DNA of 64,000 nt from Deuterostichococcus epilithicus (Eukaryota; Chlorophyta; Trebouxiophyceae; Prasiolales; Stichococcaceae): assembly GCA_033439295.1 (NCBI GenBank), contig JAVTLE010000004.1, positions 558,012 through 622,011 of the forward strand. The letters are read 5' to 3'. Position 1 is the first letter of the stretch. The number at the start of each line of letters is the position of its first letter. Under the pieces are notes generated by a model. That model was given only the letters and a program-made list of their open reading frames with translations, was not told the origin of the DNA and made no database searches. The translations under genes were made by a program, and so were the position numbers. This document shows, one piece after another, positions 13,515 to 24,600 of the stretch.

Positions 13515-16470
13515 ATGGCGCGCACGCATCAGGCGCTCCTCGGCGCGCTGCTCATTATTGTCGCACTCGTCTCGGGTGAGCTTTGATGTCTCCTGCCGTC
13601 GCCTGCAACACATATCCACAATGCCAGCGTTTTGTGGTGCGCATGTTCACTGGACAGCGGTTCGGAGAAAGGCCGTCGCCAGGCACAGAATTGTGTCATG
13701 CTCGGGTGAACGTGCGCCGACCGTCGCGGGGACGGCAGTCGGATGCATCACCCAGCCGCCTTCGGCAGGACTGTGCTGATGAAGAGACCCTAATTGTATG
13801 TGCGAGCGTGTATGTGCGAGCTTATGTACTCTATATGCTGTCCCATGCTCACCTGGCATTTCAGACTCGCGTCGAAGCCAATATTCTCACACTCCACTTG
13901 AGGCCTGAGTCAGACCCACCAGTGCTGCTGTGTGCTCACGACAAGAAGCCAGCATGCTGATGGATATAATATCTCGCAAGATGCATGCGCCGCCTGCTGC
14001 TGGCGAAGACGCCACTCTCGCTCACTCCCCCCATCGTCAAGCCCATGAACTGTTACGATGATTCCTGGCAGATGAACCGCCAGACGGCAATTGCATTGCT
14101 CACGCTGCAGTGGCTTGGTGTGCCACTGATCACATGACTCTGATGCCTGTGGGCAGGCGCAAGAGCCAGAGATGTGGTGCTGCAGCGGAACCTCCTCCAG
14201 GCCTCTAGCGCGGCAGCAGCAGCTGCGTCGTCAGCCGCGAGCGCGGCTTCGAGCGCCGGCGACGCCGCAGCTGCTGCGGTGTGCTGATTTCCTCCTGAAG
14301 ATACAAATGCCTCCTCACACAGAACATCGCTTACGCTATTGTGTCGGGCTGTCTAGCAGCCGGACAGGACACATGCACGGCAGATCATGACCTGGACAGA
14401 GAGTGTCATCCATGAAAACCTCACACCATTACTTGTTGTCACATTCGCAGGCGGCTGCCGCCTCCGCGCCCGCGCCCGCACCCGCACCCATAAAGCGTGC
14501 GCACTCTCTCTGACCCATCGCCACTGTTGGTTTCAATTCCTGATGCAAGCGACACACGCTCCTGCTGAAGCTTGACGCAAGCGCCCAGCATTGTGCGAGT
14601 CAAAATCCCGACTGCAGGGTGCTGTGAGAACATCATTGCCTTTTTCAATGCAGTGGTTCCAGTCAAGGTTCCCGCGCCGGTGGTGAGAGCGAAGATCTCT
14701 TGCACTGTGCCATCTGTGTTGTGTGTGTGTTTGTGTCAGCTCGTTCTTCAGCTCACCCCGCTTGCAGAGACGTTCCCTCACATGCCATTGCACTCAGCTG
14801 CCGAGCGACGTGCACCCTGCTGTCTGCATTTTCATCGAGCATCTGCCGTGCTGCTGCCAACACAATGCTGACGCCAAGGGTGGCCTGAGTTCTGCGCAGA
14901 AGGTCAAGAAGCTGGTGGTCGTCGCCACGCCGCCGCCGCCACCACCATCAGCGGTGAAGAAGCTGGTGGTCGTCACCACGCCGCCGCCCCCGCCACCAGT
15001 TGCGATCATCCTCGTCGAGCCTGCTGCGGCGTCGGCGGCCGCCGTCTCTGCAGCCACTGCCGCTGGCCTCTCTTCGGCGGCCGCCGCAGCGGCCGGGACA
15101 GGTGTGTGTTCGAGACCGGAGTGCTGCAATCGGCAAACTGCATTGAGGCGGCCACGTCAGGTTTGCTGCCATCTCTGTTTTTTTTCATCCTTGCCAGCAG
15201 ACCTCTAGGTATTTTTCTTATGTTCAGCTTGTCTGCCAATTGGAGGCGCAAAATGTTACTTCACAGATCAAGCCTGCCTCCTTCATTGCCTGTTCACGAT
15301 CAGTTTTTCAGTTGTTACGTGGCCTCACAATTATTCTTCTCCTCTGTCAGCTGCCGCCGCCGCTGCGGCGTCGGGCGCCTCAGCGGCCGCCGCTGCCGCT
15401 GCCGGTGCTGCTGCTGCGGCAGCTGCCGCAGCAGGAGGCTCGGCTGCCGCCGCTGCCGCTGCCGGTAGTGCTGCAGGCAAGTGCGAAATTGCTTGTCGCG
15501 GCAGCCTCCTGCAGCCGGGCCTGCTGCTTCCCGTCCGGTCGCTAATGCTGACCTTCTGGGTATGTCTGCGCCCTGCTGGTTCAAACCTCGTTATCATTGC
15601 TTCTTGCATTTGCTGAGCTTCTTTTTCATTCTGTGCAGCGGCTGCCGCCGCAGCGGGAGGGTCCGCCGGTGTGAGACCAGCCCTTCTCCGATCCGCTGAG
15701 CGAAAAGCCTCTCTTGTAGCACTGGTCTCTCCCAGTTGTAATCCCAGCTGACAACAGCTTACCTGTATGGACAAGCTGTATCGGACATTATAGCTTGACG
15801 CTGCTGTCTCCTGCTGTTTCAGCTGCTGCTGCCGCTGCCGGAGCTGCCGCAGCTGCAGCAGCCGCAGCTGGTGGTGACTCCGCTGCTGCTGCTGCTGCTG
15901 CTGGGAGCGCTGCAGGTGACCATTGAATTTTTCACCGCTTTCTACTTTTGCTTCTTTGGAAAGCCTCGATCTCGTGCATAGCAGGGGCGAAATCACATTT
16001 GGTTCTGAGTTTGTGGTCATTTGTTGTGAATTTTCACCCTGCTACTGTCCTGTTGGTGAATCCATTTGTTGTGCTTCCAGCTGCAGCCGCAGGGGGCTCA
16101 ACACCTACTACGGCACCCTCCGTCACGCCTACTGCACCTGGCAAACCTACCCTGCCTGGCAAACCCACTGGGCCGGGCAAACCTACCGGGCCGGGCAAAC
16201 CTACCGGTGGCAAGATCATCGACCCGCTNCCCCCTGTCCCCGTGCCGGCTCCCATTCCCGTGCCTGCCCCCGCTCCTACCCCCGGCAAGGGCAAGCCCGA
16301 AGTCTTGCCCGATGTCATCATTGCTGGTAAGCCTTGCCCCTCCCGGCAAATTTTATTTGTTGACAGTAAGATAATGGTAATGACTTATTCTCCTGCCTGA
16401 CACTTGGGTGGCAGATAATATTCTGAGCATGTTGCCCATGAATGAAGAAGGAGAACCAGCTGGAATTTGA
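13515..16470 (+). CDS. Secreted alanine/proline-rich (cell-wall type) protein
   Basis: Predicted extracellular Ala/Pro-rich protein resembling algal wall glycoproteins; no enzymatic domain. Ten exons: 13515-13575, 14157-14278, 14451-14496, 14654-14682, 14900-15101, 15351-15476, 15639-15668, 15823-15915, 16081-16326, 16415-16470, giving 336 aa in consistent phase. It starts with a signal peptide, MARTHQALLGALLIIVALVS. An Ala/Ser coil, an alternating AP block, two near-identical copies of a VKKLVVV-PPPPPP unit (exon 5), three polyalanine exons (6-8), and then a block of repeated PGKPTGPGKPT and PVPAPIPVPAP follow. Exons 6-9 all begin and end in phase 1, and exons 6 and 8 share an AAGGSA/GSAAG pattern, pointing to exon duplication. 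The intron after exon 6 starts with GCAAGT. One undetermined base lies in exon 9. The last short exon (DNILSMLPMNEEGEPAGI) is the least certain. Confidence 0.68.
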
Positions 16471-18621
16471 TTGGATGGTTTTTCTCCCTCATAGGGCCTC
16501 CTACTTGAAAAAGCCCCCCAAGGCTTTGTTGAGCGCTGAGCGACAGGCGTGCGTGGCGCACCGCTACCTCTGCTAGGAGTAACAATGGAAGCGCGGCTGC
16601 ATTTTGCTTGCGTGACATGCCAAACTCAATAATGGGCAAGGGAAGGCAATGAATTTGTTGATGGTCGAGGACAACTATGGACTTGAAATAAACGTGCGAT
16701 CCCCTCTCCACCTGTGCGGGGATGCAGCATCAGCCCCAACAGATGGCTGCTTGCGCCGCGCGTGCACAATAAGATTGAACACTTATGAGTGTGCAACGAT
16801 TTCCTTGAAACTGCTGATGTGACTGGTTCCACGTGAGGGAGGCGTGTAAGCAATGGTGAAGGGAAATGTTGTGGTTGAGCCAACGAAGGAGGCGTTTGCG
16901 CCGCCTTCCTCTCTGGTCCTCTCGTCTCCCCCTGAGATTTCAAACCTGCAGGTTTTTCATGCCCTCATTGAATCTCTCCCAAATTGGCGCAAACGCATCA
17001 AGGCTCGTGCCAGCCTCACCTTTCATTTCTCTTGGCGCAAAACACACTTTATGAGAGAGTGTTTGGATGGAATTGGATATGAAGCGGCAGAAGGCAGCCG
17101 GGCCTCATGCCTGGCGATGCGGCAGCGTGCTGCTGCAGCAGTGCGACATCTGCAGGTACCTCGGCCTGACCATCACAGCAACAACCCGCGGCGTTTTAGC
17201 ATTATGCTACTGCAGGTGCACCGGCGGCACAATGCAGTAGCGCTTGATAAGCTACGCAGACTGCCACTTCAGCATCGACACCATGATGCAGCTGTAGTAC
17301 CAGACGACACCAGGTTCCAGAGCCTCCCAAGGTCAGGGGTTTGCCAAAGGAGATTTGCGGCACCATATGGCGGCAGAATGTAACACTACGGGCCTCAACT
17401 AGACGTATAGAAGCAAGCAGCCAAGTACTAGGCACGCCCAGATGGCGCGAAAGTTTCGTGATTTGCGGTGCTTTGTCCTTGCATGACTGATCCAGCAGGA
17501 GCTTGGCCACTCTATCCGTCTTCGTTCCCTGGCTGTATGTATGTGTATTGGCGGCGCAACAGATCGGTGCCCACAATTGGGCTGCTGGCATGTGCCGAAA
17601 TCGCTGGCACTTGAATGCGATTGCGGCGCCACATGGCAGCCAGGGCTTGATCGACGACGACATCGTCACAACCGCCGCCGGCCGATGCCGCAGCAGCACC
17701 ACATACGTACTCAGGCGGCAGCGGCACGCAGTCTCAACCCTCGCACAGTACCCTCCGTCAGGGGGCGCCAAGCAAATGTTCCGATCGATGCGGTCTACTT
17801 CACGACATGCAGCGCCCAGGAGTGGGCTCGAAGAGACGACTTCTGGTGGCCCTTATTCGTGTCCATCAGCCCCATTTGCGTGGCATGAGGACGAGCCTTA
17901 CTTAGCGTTCGTTGCACACGCATGCTGCCTGTGGACTGGCAGTTTGACAAACAGCCGAGTGTGCGCGTCTGCACGTGTTGTACTTACACCTGCCGGCGCG
18001 GCGGTCGATGAGCGGTATCTGTTGATGATGGAGTGAAGGCTACTGCGTGGTGTAATGTGGCATCGCTTCAGAGCGTTTTGACATGGGGTCATGAACCGGA
18101 TGACGATCAGCGAGGGGACCTTAGTGTGTTTGTGTATTTGGTGTTCTACTTCCTTGTGAGCAAAGAAAATTTGGCGGTTTGCGAATAGTCTCTCATAAAC
18201 TACCTCTCCCGTATCTTCTGGTACAGCATCTTTCAGGTACAGCAAGGGTGATGCATATTTTTCGCCCCTCAGCAGAGACTGTCAGCTGACCTCGTCACAA
18301 GACAGAAGAGCCATGAACATTTCGTTGACAATTTTCTGCAGAGATGAATCTTCTCCGCTTTCCTCCGCTGTCATTTAGCGCGCGGTGTAAGGTTTGATTT
18401 TGGTGCAGAGTGCAGGGACGGCAAAGTAATTCACCTGTGGCCCTTTCCGCGCATACCCATACTTTCCTCAGCTTAACTCTGGGCTTTCCTTCTTGCTCGC
18501 ACTCTTGTTGAGAGACCTTCTTCATAACATCGACGTATGGGCTGTCGGTCGCCGGATGTCTGAGAGGCTGATCATCATCCGTACGACGCCTGGCTTGTGA
18601 CGGGGTTTGCAGATCGCCAAA
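16471..18621. other. Region without a confident gene
   Basis: About 2.15 kb between the secreted protein and the kinase. Long open frames exist on both strands (for example + strand 16853-17383 and - strand 17202-17771), but neither shows a recognisable domain or splice structure. The most protein-like piece is + strand 17783-17885 (DAVYFTTCSAQEWARRDDFW). A motif around 17360-17380 is echoed at about 17615-17640 (ATTTGCGGCACCATATGGC versus ATTGCGGCGCCACATGGC), so a decayed or unresolved gene is possible. Confidence 0.35.
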
Positions 18622-21600
18622 ATGGGCGCGAGATTATCAAAGATGGTAAGTACCTTTGCTATAGTCTCACTGCGGCCAGGCGTGGCAGCGATCAACGAAA
18701 AGGCGTGCGGCGCTGTCGTACGGGGTTCCGGAACTGCCGGAATTGTTGAGAGGGCCTCCGACTGCTGTTGTGCTAGTAGTGAGTTGCTATCGGCTTGCAG
18801 CTGAAGGCTGACCCTCTGCGGCTGCCTTGAGGGCGATGTTGCCTGTTGACACCGCCCACCGAATCCGACGTTTCTGCACGCAGTCCTTTCACAGGGGCGC
18901 GGGCCGTGGCAGCGGAGCAGCCTGGCCACCATGGCTGCTCGTCACTCCTTTTCGCTCTTACTGACAGCTAAAACGCAAACTGCTTCACTGCAGGACGAGC
19001 GGGGCGGTTGCTGCAGCTGTGCCAGCGCGGCAGAAGACGGGCCGCCGCCTGTGAAGCAGCTGCCACGGCTGCAGGAAGCGCTCTCAGCTGTCCTTCCCTC
19101 GACAGGGACGCCTGCATCCGTCGGAGCAGCCTCGCCGGGGCAGAGCTGCACCGCGACATTACCTTCCAAGGTTGTCGGCCCGAACACCGCGGCCGCGCTT
19201 ACTGCGCGACCCGCAATGGCTGTGCCGCAGGCAGACTCATCAGCCACAGAACGGCCGCCGCACCCCGTCACAACCGCGCCCACTGCAGCGGATGCGTGCC
19301 GCAGCAACAGCGGTCCCCGACTGGCTACAGAGCGCTGGGTGTTCCCGGTGTTGCCTGACCCTGCGACCGCCGACAAGGTCTCGGGCCTGCCGACGCGCAG
19401 CGGCCAGTGGCACGCGCAGACCATCGCAACGCAGGCAGGGGCACCACTAGGTGCGGCGGCCGAGTGCCTGAGAGCAGCTGTGCAGAGTCGCTGATGGGCC
19501 TGAGTGCTGTCAACCTCACCATGGTGCAGAGAGTGCAACGACGGCAGCGTACAATGCCGTAGCTTGGCAGCGTTGCACCAGCAGCAGCCTCTGGCCTGGC
19601 GCTTAAGGCATTGATGGACGGGGAAAACGCTCCTTTGCGCTGTGGCACCCACAGAGTGTGCGCCTCTGCAGGCCGGCGGGGGAGCTTGGATAGCACAATG
19701 CTGGGCGCCTATTCTGGACGCAGCAGCAGCTGGCAGCCCGCCGGTTCCGCCAGAATGGAGGCTGGCGAGTCGGGCCGCATCCGCGACGGCGTGGCCATGA
19801 GGGGCCTCAACGCCAGGTTCGTCGTTAGCGCAGCCGCCTGGGCGCTCCAGCTGCGGTCGAGATGGCAGGGCGTTTGCGGCGGTAACGTGGCGCCTGCACC
19901 GCCTCTGGCAAGCTGCGCGGAAGGCGTGTGCTGACTCCTGGCCGGCTTGAGGCCTGCTGCGCGTTTGATTGCCGGAGTCCAAAACTCGGCTGACACTCGG
20001 AATGTGTGCCATGCAGGCGGCTGTCGTCCCCGCTGCCATCGGCGTTGCTGTACGAGCTGCCCAACTTTAAGGCGCTGACCTCTGCGGAGCCAGCAGGGAA
20101 GTGTACCATCCCGGAGGTGACCAGCACTGCGGCGCAGCCAGAGCCGGCAGGCGTGCCCCCGCAGCTAGAAGAACTTTTCGAAGAGCTAGGTGCGCACCCT
20201 TGAGAGTCCATCTAACAAGCGCTTGCTGGCATTCCGCCGTCCGTCAGCCATGTTCATTGGCGGTCACGATTTGGCGCAGCAGTGACGCAGCGGGTGCGCC
20301 CCACCTGAAACCCCAACTGTGCTGAGCGCCGGAAAACCTTTGTGGCAACACCAGGCTTTGGCAGTCTGCTGTCCCAGCTGCACATGGCTGTGAAGGTGCA
20401 GTCATGATTTTCCTGCAAGCCACCCCATCTCCGGTGCGGTGTGCTGTCATGTCCCTGGCAGACCTCCCAGAGGTGCTGCCGGTGTGGGCACATGGCCACC
20501 GAACACAGAGAGGGCACGACAGCCATGGCAGCACATCACACCGACCAAGGCACCTGGTCGACGTCAAGAGACGGTCCGCACATCGACGCGGTGCTTGTGT
20601 TGGCCCGCAGACCCCAATGAGCCGCAGGGGGCGCCGATACTGGCGAACGAGGGGGACCGCATCGCCAAGCTGTGCTCGCTGGGCGTGCTGAACACCGGTG
20701 CCGACCCGCGCTTTGACGACATCACCCACCTGGTGAACACCCCCCCTCCCCCCGCTTACTGGACTGACTTGCAGCTGCTGTGCCCAGAGCGCCAGGCGCC
20801 GGTTGCAAACTTGATCGGCTGGCAGGCAGCTCGTGTCTCGTGGCACAACTGCGCGCATGCCGCTGCCGCTGCCCCGATGCTGCGTCCAGTTAGGCGGCAT
20901 GGCCCCGCAGAATTGCCAAACCCGCTGGGGGGTGCGCAGGTTCTGTCATGGCACGGGCTGGGGCCTGCGACCGGCGGCACTCTACGGAGCCGCGCCTCGG
21001 CCGAGCTAAACGGCAGGCGTCAGCCCGCGCGGCCTGTAGGGTCCTGACTCCTGACAGAAAGCAGCTGACCTTGTGGCGCATGTGCCACGCAGATGTGCAC
21101 CATCTTCAAGGCGCCCATCGCGCTGGTCAGCCTGGTGGACACAGAGCGGCAGTGGTTTAAGTCCGTCGTCGGCGTCCAGGCAAGGTTCCGAACTGAACCC
21201 TGCCACGAGCCTCGCCCATGGGTTCAGGGTTCACGCCGCGGGCACGTCCCGGCGGCTGCGTGTGCCGCCGCCGGGACACTGGCGGCGGCGGCGGCGGCGG
21301 CACGCTGGCGCTGCGGTGCCCGCGCTGTCGCACCAGCAACCCTGCGCTGTCCCCTGCATGGGTGACGCACCGTCCATGCATCGGCGGGCGGCTGCGCCGG
21401 TGCAGCCGCTGCCAATGCTCCCCTGCTGTTAGCCGCTGGAGGGGCCGCCTCACACCCCAGCGCCCTTTTGGCAGCTCATTCCTGAACGACCCAACCCTGA
21501 CCGCGCATACTGGTGTTCGCCAGGCGACCGAGACGCCGCGCAGCACGTCCTTCTGTGCCTGGACCCTGCTCCCAGTCAACCCGGAGGTCCTGGTTGTGGA

Positions 21601-24600
21601 GGACGCCAGGAAGGACCCCCGGTGCGACGAGAAGTTGCCATCCGACGTCAAAATGAATTTCTCCACGAATTTTCCGTGAAACTTTCTGGGTTCTTCTGCC
21701 CTTCCCTGCGATCCTGATGCGCACACGCGTCTTGTGCCTGTCCCTCCCTCAAGCAGGCTGCACAGCTGACACCGCAGAGTGCGCGGTGCCGCGCCACTGC
21801 ATTGCGAGCTCGCATGCAAGCACCAGCTCCTCTCCTGAGATGGTTGCGCCGCGCATGCCGCAACAGCTTCCGCCGGCAGCAGGCGCCAGAGACCGGCGCT
21901 GAGCTCCCGTCGGCAATGAGGACGGCTGCGCTTTCCCGAGTAGTATCCTCATGTCCATCCCACGAGACCCTCACGTCGACCCTCACAATTCTTTGTCTCT
22001 GTCAGTGGTCGTCCGCACATGCCCAGACCTTCTGCCAGCAGGCTCACCGTGCCGCTGCCGCCGCTGCAGGTTCCGGGACAACCCGCTGGTGACTGGGCCG
22101 CCGCACATTCGCTTCTACGCCGGCGCGCCCCTAGTCACCGCGGAGGGCTTCCGCCTGGGATCCCTGTGCGTCATCGACAGCGAGCCGCGGCGCTTCGACG
22201 CCGAGTCGGGCAACCTGCTGTGCAACCTTGCGGAGATGGTGGTGCGGGAGATCGAGCAGGGCAGGGCGCCGGTGCGTGCTGGCAAGTCGAAGGCTCTCCC
22301 ATCCCAAATGTGGTCTCCCGGGCGGCTGTGTCAGGCATCGCGGCAGCTTCTATCCGAGCTTTGCCTCGAAACCTGCTGCCCTGTGGCGTTGATGCATGTC
22401 ATTCTGCAGGCAACCCTGGTGCCCCGGGGGTCCGGGTACCGCTGGGGCTGAGTGAGCTCACTCGCTCCCCGCAAAGCTGCGGCGCCCCGATGCCTCGGTC
22501 CCGGCAGTGTGCACCGCCGGTGGCCCGCTCCCCAGCCGCCGGCCAACGGCGCCCGGCGGAGCAAACTTCTTGGCGGTCAAGCACCACGCGCCAAGGCGTC
22601 AGGCTTGCCGTGCCGCAGGGCAGCGGGGGCGCGGCGCTGCAGCGCCAGTCCAGCGGCATGCTGCGGCAAGTGGACGCCGCCACCGAGGCCATCATGCTGG
22701 TGGACATGGACCAAGCCCACTGGACCGTCATGTTCGCCAACGATGCCTGGCTGCGCCTCATGAGTGCGCTGCCGCCCTGAACCCTGGCATTTGAGTCCTC
22801 AGTCTCCAGGCCCTGCGTGCTGGACCACCATGTTTGGCAATGGCCACGCCTGGCTGCGCCTCACCATGAGACGCCGACACACTCTAGACCTAACTTTTTC
22901 TGCTCCTGCTTGCCGATGACGCCTGGCTCGTGAGCGCGCCACCGCGCTGAACGCTGGACCTTTACCCCTGCTTGCCAGACCATCATAGCAGCCACTGACG
23001 CCTATGTGCATCCTGTGAGTGTGCGCCAGAGAGTCCCCCGCGGCTATGTGAAAGAAAGACCCAAGGGGCTGTTGAGGGGATGTTGGAGGAATTGTTTGTG
23101 ACAGTTTTGGTGCAGCTGCGGGGTGAGTACATGCGTTTGCGGTGTTGAGATGCATTAGTCTGCTTGCCGTCGATGCAGCCTCCATCGCTCGACTGCCTTA
23201 GAGGCCATGCATGCTGAGCCTGGATCCTGGCCCAGCGGCGCCAGTACGCTCGCCTTGCCGTGCAAACTCGCAAGGCTGGTTAGCTGTTAGCAACGTGCAC
23301 CTTATAGGAATTTCGATGCACCACACGTCGCGTGTGCAAGCTGCCCGAGGTCTTGCCTGCGCTCAAATCTCATTTCAGAACCCAAATATGGCAGCTCACG
23401 GCTTGCGTAAGCGCTCACGGCTTGTGCTGGCGCCATTGGGCAGACCTGACGAGGGACGGAGCCGTGGGGGCGGACCTATGGACGCTCCTTCGGCAGCCCG
23501 ACAAGCGGCGCGAGGCCACCATGCAGGCCGTTCGCAAGCTGATCGACACCAAACAGGTGCCGCTGTGACATCCACCACCCTGCGCCCTTGACGGGCTGCA
23601 TCTTGGCGCTGGATCTGCTCCTACAGGTGGCCTGGCGAGTCAGCTCGAGCGCTGTTGCGCCGTGGGAGCGCCCCTGCGCCGCAGTGTGGCGATCTGTCCG
23701 GGGCCAAGGCGGCTCGCAAAGCCTGATGACACGCTTGCGCCGCACGCACAATGGCGCCGCGTGTCGTGCAGTCTGTCATGTGCAGTCCTTCACCGACCGA
23801 CGCGTGTGTCTGTGCGCCACATCCGCAGGAGTTTGCGCTTGAGCTGGCGTTGCCGAACGCGCGTATGACCGAAGGCCTGCAGCGGGTCATGGTCAACTTC
23901 CGACCCGCGGCGACGGCGCCGCTGGCGGATGACACACCCGCCATCGGCATCCCGGGCTTCGTGCCGTGGCAGAACACGATGCCCAGCTACTTCTTCGCCA
24001 CAGTCTCCCTCAAGGTGCTGCCCCTAGCTATGTTGCTTTCGTGAGGATACCCATGATACCCACGTGATATCCTGCGTATGCTTCCGAGCTGGACTGCTCG
24101 CAGCTCCAAGTGCTTCGGCGGGGGCCGCCAGCACCCGCTGCTGCTCGCAGCTCTGGCGTGCCCGGAATTTGTTTGGGGTTGGCGCCACGCGCTCGTCCGA
24201 AAGCTGTGTCCACACCCAGAGCCCGTGCACCGCGCAGGCGACGTCGAGCCTGGACCGGATGTTGGACGAAGCCATGCTCAGCGGCGCCCCAAGCAGAGCC
24301 TTCGGCAGCAGCAACTCCACCAGGTGGGCGGGGGTGTGGGGCGCCGGAAGAAACGCTCCGCCACCCTGTCCTGATACAGCTGGGGCATTGCACCAAGCGG
24401 CCTGCCTGCAAGCGGACCGGTCGCCCCTCGCTGCGACCAAGGTTCCACACGTGATGTGATGCAGCTCGTTGCGGGGCCCCAGGAAAGCGCAGCAGGCTGG
24501 CGCTGCTCCCACCGCCCTGCCCAGCGGCAAGGCCCCCGGCCTCTCGATGTGTGATTGTCGGCAGTGCCGCTGCGCAGGTCATCGCGCGGCTCGGGCGGCG

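Noticed and set aside
18942-20039. 365-codon open frame on the minus strand
   Set aside because: It lies opposite exon 2 of the kinase, whose phase and N-terminal signals are consistent. The minus frame is Cys/His/Ala-rich low complexity.
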